In this document: positions 51,942-61,309 of the stretch, piece after piece | Layout of the letters: every line of letters begins with the position of its first letter | How positions within the stretch are numbered: the first letter of the stretch is position 1 | Origin: Paenibacillus sp. E222 | GTDB taxonomy: Bacteria; Bacillota; Bacilli; Paenibacillales; Paenibacillaceae | Direction of reading: 5' to 3' | Length of the DNA stretch: 64,000 bases | Assembly: GCF_013401555.1 (NCBI RefSeq) | Contig: NZ_CP058552.1 | Coordinates: 6,882,001 to 6,946,000, forward strand | Made by a program: the position numbers and the translations under genes | The notes under the pieces: model-generated | The model's database searches: none | What the model saw: only the letters and a program-made list of their open reading frames with translations | What the model was told of the DNA's origin: nothing

Positions 51942-53078
51942 TTACCGTTCCTCTGTATCTCTGTTCATCGGAGGAGCAGTCACCGGAAAACGGGTAACAA
52001 AATCGGTTCGGCCCTGCTCGCTATATGCAGCGATACTCCCGTGATGTAATTCAATCATGGATTTGGCAATAGCCAGCCCCAGTCCGGTGCCGCCCGTATC
52101 ACGCGAGCGGGACTTGTCCACCCGGTAAAATCGATCGAATAAATGCGGCAAATCCTGCGCCGGAATCGGTTCACCATAATTGCTGATGCGCACCACAGCT
52201 TCTTCACCTTCAAGTGACAACGCGATCTCCATCACTTTCCCCTGTGCTCCATAACGGATCGCGTTACTGAACAGGTTCTCATACGCACGAACAAGCTCGC
52301 CAGGAGCAGCCTGAATCCATAAAGGCTCATGTCCACCAATGATCTTATATGTCATGCCCGCTTCTTCCAGCATCGGAGCGAATTCTTCCGCAAGCTGCAT
52401 CAGAAACGGATTCAGGTTCAAGGAAGTCAATGACAAAGGCAGGCTCCCACCACTGACACGGGTATATTCGAACAAATCGTCGATCAGCTTCCTTAATGTC
52501 AATGATTTCTCGTATGCTATGCTCACGTAATAGCGCATCTCAATTTCATCCTGGTACCGATCCTTCTCTATGTACTCCAAAAATCCGAGAATGGAGGTTA
52601 GCGGAGTCCTCAAATCATGAGAAATACCCGTGATCAAGTCATTTTTGGCAGCAACTGCACTACGCTCCTCCTGCAATGACAGTTGCAATTGTTCAGCCAT
52701 CTGATTAATACTGGCAGCCACAACGCCAAACTCATCCGATGTCTTCACCTCGATTCGATGAGACAGCTCTCCTTTGGCAACTTCCTGAATTCCCGCCGTA
52801 ATCTCGTCCAGAACCAGCATCACCCTACGCGTGAACAGGAAAAAGAACAGCACAAAGCCAAGTATGGCAACCATAATCATTAATGGCACCGACCCAATAT
52901 TGTTCACCAGCCACCTGATGCCCCTTGCAGGGATCGAATAATCAGGATAGGTCTGAGCCGCCAGAATGGAGTGTGCAACTTTGCTGCCCCCATACAAGAT
53001 AGCCGCCGTCAAAATGCCACTCAGCAGAAATGCGTAGATAAATTTCCACCGGACTGTGTTAATTAATTTTGAATTCAT
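51942..53078 (-). CDS. Sensor histidine kinase, VanS-like
   Basis: 378 aa: two membrane spans (about 15-33 and 55-85), a HAMP linker, the DHp domain ITGISHDLRTPLTSILGFLE (His near 152) and an ATPase domain with ENLFSNAIRYG (N box), RISNYGEPI, DLPHLFDRFYRVDKSRSRD and GGTGLGLAIAKSMIELHHG. All kinase motifs are present. The gene begins about 55 bases after the response regulator, so the two make one two-component system. Confidence 0.92.
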   Translation of the reverse strand: MNSKLINTVRWKFIYAFLLSGILTAAILYGGSKVAHSILAAQTYPDYSIPARGIRWLVNNIGSVPLMIMVAILGFVLFFFLFTRRVMLVLDEITAGIQEVAKGELSHRIEVKTSDEFGVVAASINQMAEQLQLSLQEERSAVAAKNDLITGISHDLRTPLTSILGFLEYIEKDRYQDEIEMRYYVSIAYEKSLTLRKLIDDLFEYTRVSGGSLPLSLTSLNLNPFLMQLAEEFAPMLEEAGMTYKIIGGHEPLWIQAAPGELVRAYENLFSNAIRYGAQGKVMEIALSLEGEEAVVRISNYGEPIPAQDLPHLFDRFYRVDKSRSRDTGGTGLGLAIAKSMIELHHGSIAAYSEQGRTDFVTRFPVTAPPMNRDTEER

Positions 53079-53132
53079 CTCGGAACTCCCTGCTTACGCC
53101 CTTTATCCAAAAAACCTTATAGACGCACGTGC

Positions 53133-53837
53133 TTATTGTGGTTTGATCATCTTATAGCCAACACCCCATACCGTCTGTATGAACTTGGGATGTTTGCTGT
53201 CGAGTTCGATTTTCTCACGAATCTTGCGGATATGCACCATGACGGTGTTGTTGGACTCCATAAACTCTTCTTTCCAGACCTGCCTGTAAATCTGCTCCAT
53301 ACTCAGCACAGAGCCTTGATGGCGCGCCAGCAGCTCCAGAACGGCAAATTCACGAGGAGTCAAGCGAACAGGCTGCTCATCCAGCCAGACCTCATGCGTA
53401 TCGGTGTTAATGACCAGATCGTCAATCACCCACTCATGTTCCTTGTTCTCCCGGCCTTCATTGAAGGTATGGTACCTGCGAAGCTGCGACTTTGCCCGTG
53501 CCACAAGTTCAAGCGGGTTAAACGGCTTGGTCACATAATCATCAGCACCAATGCTCAGCCCTGTGATTTTATCCATATCCATGCTTTTGGCGGACAGCAT
53601 AATGATCGGCATTTTCTGCTCTTCCCGAATTTTCATACATGCTTCAATTCCGTCCATATTCGGCATCATGACATCCAGAATGATCAGATCAATTGGCTCT
53701 TTCTTCAATTGCTCAAGCGCCTCGATCCCATCACTGGCTGTCAGAACCCGGTATCCTTCATTGCCAAAATAAATCTCCATCAGTTTAATAATATCCTGCT
53801 CATCATCCACAAGCAGAATGGTTGCTGGCTGTGCCAC
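53133..53837 (-). CDS. OmpR-family response regulator, VanR-like
   Basis: The start is chosen at GTG 53837, eight bases after AAAGGA and downstream of a sigma-A-like promoter. Earlier in-frame ATGs lie too close to the promoter. The receiver domain has ILLVDDEQD, the phospho-acceptor Asp in IILDVMMPNMDGIEAC, LSAKS and the Lys in YVTKPFNPLEL. The winged-helix DNA-binding domain follows (RLTPREFAVLELLARHQGSV, NTVMVHIRKIREKIE). It probably controls the PBP operon and itself. Confidence 0.92.
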   Translation of the reverse strand: MAQPATILLVDDEQDIIKLMEIYFGNEGYRVLTASDGIEALEQLKKEPIDLIILDVMMPNMDGIEACMKIREEQKMPIIMLSAKSMDMDKITGLSIGADDYVTKPFNPLELVARAKSQLRRYHTFNEGRENKEHEWVIDDLVINTDTHEVWLDEQPVRLTPREFAVLELLARHQGSVLSMEQIYRQVWKEEFMESNNTVMVHIRKIREKIELDSKHPKFIQTVWGVGYKMIKPQ

Positions 53838-53878
53838 GGCATTATTCCTTTCCATTCCATGAATCATTTGTTGATCAA

Positions 53879-53907
53879 AGTATACCATTAGGAGATGAAT
53901 CTGCGAA
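53879..53907 (-). promoter_or_regulatory. Probable sigma-A promoter of the two-component/PBP gene group
   Basis: Minus strand TTCGCA (53907-53902) and TATACT (53884-53879), spacer 17. Four of six matches in the -35 box and five of six in the -10 box. Confidence 0.5.
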
Positions 53908-53944
53908 AAATCATCGCCTTTGAAAGAAGAGAAAACGTTGTTTT

Positions 53945-54766
53945 TCAGGAATAATATACTTTTTCTATTTTATATAAAGTATGCTCGATTGTTGGGCAGA
54001 GATCAGCATCCACTTTGTGAAATTTGATTCGAAAGTATAAACTTTTCAAAAAGTTCTTTTTATTATTTTTTTGCCTAAAGGCAGGAAGGAATTCTGGATT
54101 TTTCTCCACATCACCAAAACGTTGAATCCATTGCTCTACATAATTCTGACTAAGTATTTTTCTATTTAAAACACTAATTATGGATTTTACCATTCTTTCA
54201 TCTTCCCCATCGGAGTAAACTCGATCAGTGATGGTCATCTTTTCGTAAACCAAATCGAGGATGGTTAAGAGGTCATTTTTATCCAGCTCGGAACATTGGG
54301 CCAATTCGTCTAAAGCATCTGCTGCATGCGCTATGGCATGCGCCCAACCTTTTTCTTCGTCATACCCGCGATAATCTCGCTCTTTATGTACATTGTAAAA
54401 AACGTTCTCTTTTATCTGATGAATATGCTCTCTTGAGAGATATGGTGATTCTCTATGCCTCATGAGGAGGAGCGGGATAACCAGCATAGAGAACGATCGA
54501 GTAAAGACTGCGTCTGTATTGGTTTCACCAATCCTAAAAAGCAAATGCTTATTATCCAAAACAACGGTTAGAAGTTGTTCTAGTTCGTTTACTGTTAAAG
54601 TATTATCAGGAATCCAATTTGATAAGGTTGTATAAATTAGGTCATCACGTAGTTGGGCATCCAAAGAACCGATGTTAACCATCATTTCTTGTATCAACTG
54701 GAATGTATCGGGAGACGCTTGGTAGCCATTCTCTTTTATTAATATCAACTTTTCTTTTAAACTCAT
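53945..54766 (-). CDS. DUF2785 domain protein
   Basis: A start at ATG 54766; an upstream frame exists but starts without a ribosome site. The 273-aa helical protein contains DYRGYDEEKGWAHAIAHAAD followed by ALDELAQC (about 142-169), the signature of DUF2785. Function unknown. The family is cytoplasmic and often lies among transport or resistance genes in Bacilli. Stand-alone gene. Confidence 0.82.
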   Translation of the reverse strand: MSLKEKLILIKENGYQASPDTFQLIQEMMVNIGSLDAQLRDDLIYTTLSNWIPDNTLTVNELEQLLTVVLDNKHLLFRIGETNTDAVFTRSFSMLVIPLLLMRHRESPYLSREHIHQIKENVFYNVHKERDYRGYDEEKGWAHAIAHAADALDELAQCSELDKNDLLTILDLVYEKMTITDRVYSDGEDERMVKSIISVLNRKILSQNYVEQWIQRFGDVEKNPEFLPAFRQKNNKKNFLKSLYFRIKFHKVDADLCPTIEHTLYKIEKVYYS

Positions 54767-55008
54767 TTTACACGTCCCTACTAGAAGATTTTCCGAACTT
54801 ACTATTTTAGTTTCTACTGACAATGTTGCATTTGGAGACGTTGGTTTTCTTTACTTGTAGCTGATCCGGCAATCCCTATTATTAACGTATAGGATCGTCG
54901 ATCTAATCCTTGCTTAACCGCTGCTTATTGCCGATAACATGCTCTATGTATTCTATTAAATCTAGCTCTATATTCAGGCAGAACCTCGCATTATGGACCT
55001 GGGTCTAT

Positions 55009-55476
55009 CTATTCAAATAACGCTACTTTGGGCTCAATACCAGTCAGTGTCAGCATCGTATGCAGTTGACCCCTGTGGTGATACACATGTCCCATGATCT
55101 CAAGCAGCCATTCCAGACGACTGTACGACGCGCCCCAATAGGAGTCAGTCACCTGTAATAATTCCTCCGTATTAAACTGTCTGTATCGATGGTAGAGGTA
55201 CATCTGATTCGCAATCAACGCTTCCCTAATCTCACTCAGTGAATTCGGCTGATTTTCCTCGTAAAACAAAGCCATTTCTTCTTCGGAAGCTCCCTCCGAA
55301 ATATGTACATCTGCACGACAAATGACGGATAGATGAGAAAGCAATTCTCCAACCGGCCGTTTGCCTTCAATCGGAGTCAAAGCCAAGTCCTGCTCCGACA
55401 GTTGGTCACATAAATGGATTAATGATGTCACTGCCACATCAATATGTTTAAATGCAGACTGAATCAACTGTAACAC
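55009..55476 (-). CDS. DinB-family protein
   Basis: 155 aa, four-helix bundle. The conserved metal-binding His residues are in LSHLSVIC (about residue 48) and HVYHHRGQLHTML (about 130-142). This is the pattern of DinB/YfiT-like proteins, which bind a metal with three His. Some family members are thiol transferases for bacillithiol. Stand-alone gene with a good ribosome site (AAAGGGAG) before ATG 55476. Confidence 0.82.
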   Translation of the reverse strand: MLQLIQSAFKHIDVAVTSLIHLCDQLSEQDLALTPIEGKRPVGELLSHLSVICRADVHISEGASEEEMALFYEENQPNSLSEIREALIANQMYLYHRYRQFNTEELLQVTDSYWGASYSRLEWLLEIMGHVYHHRGQLHTMLTLTGIEPKVALFE

Positions 55477-55650
55477 TCCCTTTTTATCCCATTATATAGA
55501 ACATATGATCGCTAATCAACTATAAATTCCCCCTTTATATATAAACCAGCTTTGCTCGAAAACCAACAATGACGAACAAAAAAAGTCCCTCCTCCCTCAT
55601 ATAGACGGAATTTGGGACATTTTGTTGCTCTAATGATAACAAACACGAAC

Positions 55651-56595
55651 TCAACTTGAATATAACGAACAATACGTTTGATCGAACCGTCCCGCGAGCA
55701 AGTCAGCCTTGCGAATGAAAAATTGCAGTTCCCCACAATCCCACCATTGAAAACCGATAGCGTCATGCGTATCAATTTTTAATAGAAGCAAGGTATCCGC
55801 AAGCTCTTGTTGTGTCCGTTTCTCATCCCCGCCATAATGTTCAGTCAGCTTCCTCTCACACGCCTGCTCGTCATAAGCATACTCTTCACCAAGTACGATC
55901 TGTAACAGCGCCTGGTGTTCTGCATCCGGATGCTGACCGTCAGGATATCCAAACATGCCACCCCAGTTCTGCGTACTCGGATGATTCCAGCTGGACTCAA
56001 ATTCCAGGTATCGGTCATATAGACCTTCCTCCCCTTCGACAGCTACCGTTCCACCAGATAGCGGGGCGGCGATTGTATTCAGAGCCAGAGAATCAATGTA
56101 TGCATATGTAGGAAACTCGAGATTAGGCAGCACTGTTACCGAATGTGCTACAAAATCATCCTTACCCAGCGCGGTTTCGCCATCAGGCTCTCGCCTTATC
56201 AGGTTATGAGCATCCGGCTCATAAATCACACGATGCTCAATATGATAAGCAGGTTCATCCACACCAATGAAGAAGTATAACATGCCCCGTTCGGGCAAAC
56301 TCCCGCGCCCATCATTAGGCGTATATGGCGTCAAATCCACGAGATTCAACTGGGCAAGGAACGTCATGGGCACCCCGTCCTGTGTCAAAGGCCATTTCAT
56401 GTTGCTCGGCAGATCCGGATTTCCACCTACACGTGAATTTCCTGTTCTGCGATACTCATCGATTGTCGATACATCAAGGCGAATTCCCCAACGACTTGAA
56501 GATAACAGCAGATCGGCAGCATTACCCAATCCATACTCCTCAAGAGTTTTCCGGGCTTTTCTGGTCAGTCTTTCACATTGTTCAGGTTTAATCAT
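55651..56595 (-). CDS. YwqG-like protein (DUF1963)
   Basis: 314 aa with the DUF1963 features: VGGNPDLPSNMKWPLTQDG and FLAQLNLVDL near the N-terminus, RGMLYFFIGVDE, MFGYPDGQHPDAEHQALLQI and a C-terminal LLLKIDTHDAIGFQWWDCGE followed by LQFFI. Members occur across bacteria; the function is unknown. Stand-alone gene. Confidence 0.85.
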   Translation of the reverse strand: MIKPEQCERLTRKARKTLEEYGLGNAADLLLSSSRWGIRLDVSTIDEYRRTGNSRVGGNPDLPSNMKWPLTQDGVPMTFLAQLNLVDLTPYTPNDGRGSLPERGMLYFFIGVDEPAYHIEHRVIYEPDAHNLIRREPDGETALGKDDFVAHSVTVLPNLEFPTYAYIDSLALNTIAAPLSGGTVAVEGEEGLYDRYLEFESSWNHPSTQNWGGMFGYPDGQHPDAEHQALLQIVLGEEYAYDEQACERKLTEHYGGDEKRTQQELADTLLLLKIDTHDAIGFQWWDCGELQFFIRKADLLAGRFDQTYCSLYSS

Positions 56596-56691
56596 ACAGA
56601 TCCTCCCCTTCTGACACTACATCTATGGTGAGACATATTCAGGTTCACACCTGTATATTCTTCCGCTGACTCTTCTTTCCCTGCTTCTTGC

Positions 56692-56724
56692 AAAAAAAGA
56701 GACTGACATCCGGTGTCAGTCTGC
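56692..56724 (-). terminator. Terminator of the ammonium transporter operon
   Basis: On the minus strand AGACTGACA and TGTCAGTCT form a stem followed by CTTTTTTT, about 30 bases after the stop codon. Confidence 0.85.
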
Positions 56725-56750
56725 TTCCTTATTATCCATTTGGCTCATTC

Positions 56751-58040
56751 TTAACGATTCCGATTCGGTGAATCATCCTGGAAAGCACGAATATGCTCCT
56801 CGCCATCCAGAAATTCATGTGACTGGTGTGCAGCCATTACACCATGATAACTAATATCCAGACCCAAATCTTCCTCTTCTTCCGTGGAACGGACAGGAAC
56901 CATTTTACCAATCAATTTCAAACCCATCCAGGTCATGACAAACCCCCAGACAACCAAAGCCGTGAGGCCGAGCGCCTGAACACCCAGCAGCCTCCAGCCA
57001 CCTCCCATGAACAAGCCACCATCGGTTGCAAACAAACCCACGGCAATGGTACCCCACATCCCGGATACAGCATGAACTGGGAACGCCCCCACCGGATCAT
57101 CAATCTGCCTGCGGTCCAGCCAATTCGTTGCAGCCATCATGAGCAATCCGGATACCGCCCCGATGAATATCGCAGCTACATCACCGACATAAGCACACCC
57201 CGCCGTAATACCAACCAGACCGGCAAGCGAGCCATTAATGACCGATGGTGCGTCTGAACGATTAAACCGGAACAAGGTGTAGAGCAGTGTAACCGCACCG
57301 CCCGAAGCAGCAGATAACATCGTAACGATGGCAATGTGACCGATCCTTACATCAGTTGCACTGAGCGTACTTCCTGCATTGAAGCCAAACCAGCCGAACC
57401 ACAGCAGAAATGCGCCTACAGATGCCAGCGGCAGATTGCTCGGAAGCGCAATGGCACTCACGCCAAGCGACGTGTATTTGCCTTTACGCGGCCCAATAAT
57501 AATCGCTGCGGCCAGTGCGGAGAACCCGCCCAACGCGTGAATGACTGCGGAACCGGCAAAATCCTGCATCCCCAGCTTGCTGAGCCAACCGCCGCCCCAT
57601 GCCCAGTGTCCGCCAATCGGATAAATAATGGCCGTCATCAATATGATGTACAGCAGATAGGCACGAAAGTTAATCCGCTCTGCCACAGCGCCTGATACGA
57701 TGGAAATGACGGCAATGGTAAACGCGGCCTGGAACAACCAGAATGTTTCCAATGATACGGGTACGTCCAGGTGAGACAAATCCCCATGGAGAAAAAATCC
57801 GGTTATGCCTACAAAACCTCCAGCATCAGAGCCATACATCAAGCCAAACCCGATGGCATAGAAAAGCAACGTTCCAATGGTAATATCAGCGAAAACCTTC
57901 ATAATAATATTTACACTATTTTTATAACGTACAAAGCCAGCCTCCAGCAGGGCGAATCCGCCCTCCATCAACAAAATCATGGCTGCACTCAGTACGACCC
58001 AGACCGTATCCATTCCGGAGCTTAACGTCTCCAATGTCAT
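56751..58040 (-). CDS. amt: Ammonium transporter (Amt family)
   Basis: 429 aa with about eleven membrane spans and the family pattern: MEGGFALLEAGFVRYKNSVN, the signature DFAGSAVIHALGGFSALAAA (with the conserved pore His), and LLWFGWFGFNAGSTLSATDV and FPVHAVSGMWGTIAVGLFAT (second pore His). The cytoplasmic tail of about 50 residues ends in a charged stretch. It moves ammonium across the membrane. No glnK/P-II gene is adjacent; instead a coiled-coil gene precedes it, two bases away. Confidence 0.94.
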   Translation of the reverse strand: MTLETLSSGMDTVWVVLSAAMILLMEGGFALLEAGFVRYKNSVNIIMKVFADITIGTLLFYAIGFGLMYGSDAGGFVGITGFFLHGDLSHLDVPVSLETFWLFQAAFTIAVISIVSGAVAERINFRAYLLYIILMTAIIYPIGGHWAWGGGWLSKLGMQDFAGSAVIHALGGFSALAAAIIIGPRKGKYTSLGVSAIALPSNLPLASVGAFLLWFGWFGFNAGSTLSATDVRIGHIAIVTMLSAASGGAVTLLYTLFRFNRSDAPSVINGSLAGLVGITAGCAYVGDVAAIFIGAVSGLLMMAATNWLDRRQIDDPVGAFPVHAVSGMWGTIAVGLFATDGGLFMGGGWRLLGVQALGLTALVVWGFVMTWMGLKLIGKMVPVRSTEEEEDLGLDISYHGVMAAHQSHEFLDGEEHIRAFQDDSPNRNR

Positions 58041-58042
58041 GC

Positions 58043-58456
58043 TTATACATCCTCCGTTTCCCTAAGCTGTCTAATCTCACGGATCGTTTCGGGCGCAAGC
58101 TCGATCTCGTCCCGTTCGATGCTATCCGGATGCTTGATTCGTTCAGCAATGCGGTCCAGTTCACGTATCCGCCGCCGGATTTGTTCCATTTTGCGAAAAC
58201 GTTCCTTCACCTGAACCATATATTCCACCGCCTGGTGATGGGAGGCGGGGCGGCCTGCGAACCATTTGCGTACAGTCGACAAGGATTGATAAGCCACTTC
58301 TTCCGCACGTTTTTTTTGTTCGAATTGTTCAATTTTATGTTTGAGCGTTTCGATCTCATTTTCTTTTTTGACCTTGAGCTGTTGGATAAGGTACAATAAA
58401 TCGGACGATGATATTTGCAATGCTGTATGGTGATACACCTCGTCAATTACTAACAT
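58043..58456 (-). CDS. Coiled-coil protein upstream of amt
   Basis: 137 aa, highly charged and mostly helical. A long coiled coil is predicted (LKVKKENEIETLKHKIEQFE, about 27-46), then another helical stretch (VQVKERFRKMEQIRRRIREL). No family recognised. It ends two bases before the amt start, so the two are co-transcribed and perhaps coupled. A regulatory or stabilising role for the transporter is possible but unproven. Confidence 0.6.
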   Translation of the reverse strand: MLVIDEVYHHTALQISSSDLLYLIQQLKVKKENEIETLKHKIEQFEQKKRAEEVAYQSLSTVRKWFAGRPASHHQAVEYMVQVKERFRKMEQIRRRIRELDRIAERIKHPDSIERDEIELAPETIREIRQLRETEDV

Positions 58457-58740
58457 ACCATGTCAGGACTCCTTACATATCAAGTTACTTGTTATCGATT
58501 ATAGAGTGCAGCACTACTTAGCGTCAATCCTTTTTTGGCGATGACATAATTTGATATGACCCGTTTATAAAAAAAACAGCGTCAATCTCATATACATAAC
58601 TTCAACTAACAAAGTATTTAAAACATATCTTCGCATTCACCTTTCAGATCCTCTATGATGTATATCAAGCATCCACATTTTAGGCACTGTGCTTACACAA
58701 GCTGACATCATAGAACTCATATAAAGGAGAGGATCGCGCG

Positions 58741-59241
58741 ATGTTCACTCGTAATGACGACATTCGGAGCCAAATCTGGGAAGCAGTCTCTGGACTCAAT
58801 GAAGAACAATTGAACCTCCACCCAAAACCTGACCACTGGAGTATTATGCAAGTTCTCCGTCACCTGAATTTGATGGAAAGCATCATTGTGAAGCAAGCCC
58901 GCACCGCGCTAGAGAAGGAACAGACCGTTGCTGTGGACAAAAAGCCATATGAGCTTACACTGGATCGCAGCCACTCTGTTAGTGCTCCATCTCACCTCCA
59001 GCCTCCTGCGGAACCAGAGACGATGGCGAATGTACGCCACGACCTGGAAGACTCGCACCAGGCATTGATGCACGTTGCACAAGATCATGAGTCTGAACTG
59101 CTGCGGAGCAAATCCTTTCTTCACCCGGTTTTCGGTGAGATGGATCTGGCTCAATGGGTCGATTTTGCAAGCTATCATGAAGAGCGTCATCTGGCACAGA
59201 TTCAGGATATTAAACAAAGGCTTGGCGTGTCGCACACCTAA
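58741..59241 (+). CDS. DinB-family protein (second copy)
   Basis: 166 aa. The metal-site His residues are in QVLRHLNLME (about 40-49) and the later SYHEERHLAQI (about 143-153), the YfiT/DinB arrangement. Ribosome site AAAGGAGAGGA. It belongs to the DinB_2 subgroup, as the start SQIWEAVSGLNEEQLNLHPK fits that variant. Stand-alone, with a terminator. Confidence 0.85.
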   Translation: MFTRNDDIRSQIWEAVSGLNEEQLNLHPKPDHWSIMQVLRHLNLMESIIVKQARTALEKEQTVAVDKKPYELTLDRSHSVSAPSHLQPPAEPETMANVRHDLEDSHQALMHVAQDHESELLRSKSFLHPVFGEMDLAQWVDFASYHEERHLAQIQDIKQRLGVSHT

Positions 59242-59273
59242 GTCATCCCCTATTTACTCTATGTAAGCAAAAA

Positions 59274-59308
59274 TAACCTCCAATCCACGCATTGTGGATC
59301 TGGAGGTT
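59274..59308. terminator. Bidirectional terminator between the DinB and GNAT genes
   Basis: AACCTCCAATCCAC and GTGGATCTGGAGGTT form a strong stem between convergent genes, with T-rich sequence on the plus side and A-rich on the other. Confidence 0.85.
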
Positions 59309-59329
59309 TTCATTTATTTTGAAACATGC

Positions 59330-59833
59330 TTATATTTTTTTGCCCAAAATCGCCAAATCCCGGTTGACGCCATCCAGTACAGCCACTTCAGGGTAATATC
59401 CCCACTGTTCAAAGCCATGTTTGCGCAATAACCCCAGACTCGGTTCATTATGTCCAAACACAAAACCCAGAATCGTCTTGATTCCAAGCGCAGGACAAGC
59501 ATCAAAAATCGTATGCAGCAAACGTCCGCCAGCCCCAATTCCTCGGCACTGCTGATCCACATACACACTGACTTCCACCGTCCCATTGTACGCAGGGCGT
59601 CCATAAAACGAACTCAGGCTGGCCCAGGCAACAACCTGTCCCTCATGTCTCATAACCCAAAGTGGGCGGTGATCGGATGAGTGCTCCTCAAACCACGGAA
59701 TACGTTGCTCCACGGTCACCGGCTCCAAATCCGCCGTCACCATTCGGCTTTCAATCGTAGAATTATAGATCTCCACAATCCTTGGCAAGTCCTCACGACG
59801 CGCATACTCAATCTGCACACTATCCAGCTTCAT
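59330..59833 (-). CDS. GNAT acetyltransferase, phosphinothricin-acetyltransferase-like
   Basis: 167 aa. Opening IEYARREDLPRIVEIYNSTI, then AWASLSSFYGRPAYNGTVE, the acetyl-CoA motif SVYVDQQCRGIGAGGRLLHT (about 91-110) and FGHNEPSLGLLRKHGFEQWG. The order and length match the PAT-like subgroup (N-acetylation of amino acids or phosphinothricin). Substrate unknown. Confidence 0.87.
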   Translation of the reverse strand: MKLDSVQIEYARREDLPRIVEIYNSTIESRMVTADLEPVTVEQRIPWFEEHSSDHRPLWVMRHEGQVVAWASLSSFYGRPAYNGTVEVSVYVDQQCRGIGAGGRLLHTIFDACPALGIKTILGFVFGHNEPSLGLLRKHGFEQWGYYPEVAVLDGVNRDLAILGKKI

Positions 59834-59933
59834 GTCTACTCCTCCATCATCCAGATCGATTCTATCTTATGACGGTATTATAACGGAGGAAGGAAGTCGA
59901 CGTCATCCCCCAACATTCGGGTCAACTCCACAC

Positions 59934-61094
59934 TTACTCAGGCAATCCTTGAATTGTATTACCCCGAGTCATCTGCTGGCTCTGATCTGCCCAACGAATG
60001 TTAACAGAACGGGAAGTGAATAGATCCGAGCCGTCCGATACCTGAAAATGCAAATGAGCTTCACTGGAATTACCTGAGTTACCCAGCTCTCCAATGAGGT
60101 CTCCCCGCTTGACTTTATCCCCTTTTTTGACCGCTACACTGCCTTCCTTGATATGCGCGGTGATGCTGTATTCTCCGTTTCCATGGTCAATGACCACATT
60201 GTTACCCGCAGGTTGTTCCGGGTTCATAACACCTGGTATGTTGTCTGGAATATCATTCTTGATATCAACTACAGTTCCGTCCGCAGCTGCATAGAGCGGC
60301 TCACCAAAAGCGTAGTAGTTTTCGTTCACCTTCGGATCTCCGTTGTAACTGAAAGCATCTTTGGTCCGAATGATATCTAGCGCATAACGCTGTGTTTCAT
60401 GCTCGTAATGATAGTTCGACATCACATCATTGCCTCCCCAGAACACATACCATTCACCCTTCATAGGGAACTGAAATTCGGTTTTGGTGAGCTTTTGGTC
60501 CGTATCCTCATGTGACTCCAGTGGTTGGATTAACAGCCCTTCAATCTGATTGGCTTCGGTAAAATAGGCTTGAATGCCTTTGGTTCCCGTTTGATCCTTC
60601 CAGGCGAACTCGGTTATATCGTTCACTTTGGCATCCACCACTAGATCAAAGGAAGTTACACTCTCAAGGAATTGATCCGCAGACGTTTTAAACTGTTCAA
60701 GCGTTAGTGCGTCCTTCAACTCGGGACTCATCTGACTGTAAATGGCATCCTTGGAACCGTTCATTAACGTATCGATGAAATTGTCTGGTGTAATGATGGC
60801 GCTCACCTCTGTACCTGAATTCTCTTCCTGACGGGTATTCTCACTCGCTTCGTTGGTATTTGTCGTCTGTCCCTTGGACTGCTGCTCCGCCTGCTCGGAT
60901 GTAATCGAGTTACTGTTACCGCATGCAGACAACATCACGCAAGCGCCAAGGGTAATGGCAATCATCCTCCAGCTCTTTCTACGCTGTAATTTCTCAGGTG
61001 CCGCATATTCGGATTCCAGCATATTTTCCCCGCAATTTGAACGCTGCTCCTCTATTTCGCTTCCCTCATGCTGCCTGTTCATTCTCCATCTCAT
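59934..61094 (-). CDS. M23 metallopeptidase lipoprotein
   Basis: The start is ATG 61094 (RBS AAAGGA). About 385 aa. A basic N-terminal tail of about 40 residues precedes a lipobox (VMLSAC); then follow a Ser/Thr/Asn-rich linker, a DUF3887-like domain (FIDTLMNGSKDAIYSQMSPE) and the peptidase domain with HETQRYALDI, then GNNVVIDHGNGEYSITAHI and SEAHLHFQV, which hold the Zn ligands. The long N-terminal tail is odd for a lipoprotein. It probably cuts peptidoglycan cross-bridges or acts as an endopeptidase regulator at the membrane. Confidence 0.85.
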   Translation of the reverse strand: MRWRMNRQHEGSEIEEQRSNCGENMLESEYAAPEKLQRRKSWRMIAITLGACVMLSACGNSNSITSEQAEQQSKGQTTNTNEASENTRQEENSGTEVSAIITPDNFIDTLMNGSKDAIYSQMSPELKDALTLEQFKTSADQFLESVTSFDLVVDAKVNDITEFAWKDQTGTKGIQAYFTEANQIEGLLIQPLESHEDTDQKLTKTEFQFPMKGEWYVFWGGNDVMSNYHYEHETQRYALDIIRTKDAFSYNGDPKVNENYYAFGEPLYAAADGTVVDIKNDIPDNIPGVMNPEQPAGNNVVIDHGNGEYSITAHIKEGSVAVKKGDKVKRGDLIGELGNSGNSSEAHLHFQVSDGSDLFTSRSVNIRWADQSQQMTRGNTIQGLPE

Positions 61095-61309
61095 GCTCAA
61101 CATCCTTTCTGGTGTTCGTTATACTTTCCAGTTAAGTGTATAGAATGAATCTTATCCTTCGTCTAACCCATCCTTACATGTAGTTAAACTGTGGCGTCTT
61201 CTATAGCTTCATAATTAAGATTCCGTTAAGATAGCTCACACACTACATAGCCCTCTCGGATGGTATGATTAGCAATAAACAAACAGGAAGCCCTAGGAGG
61301 TCATTACAC

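Noticed and set aside
53136-53891. Long plus-strand reading frame opposite the response regulator
   Set aside because: It is the shadow of a well-supported minus-strand gene. It has no ribosome site, and its residues follow the complementary codons.
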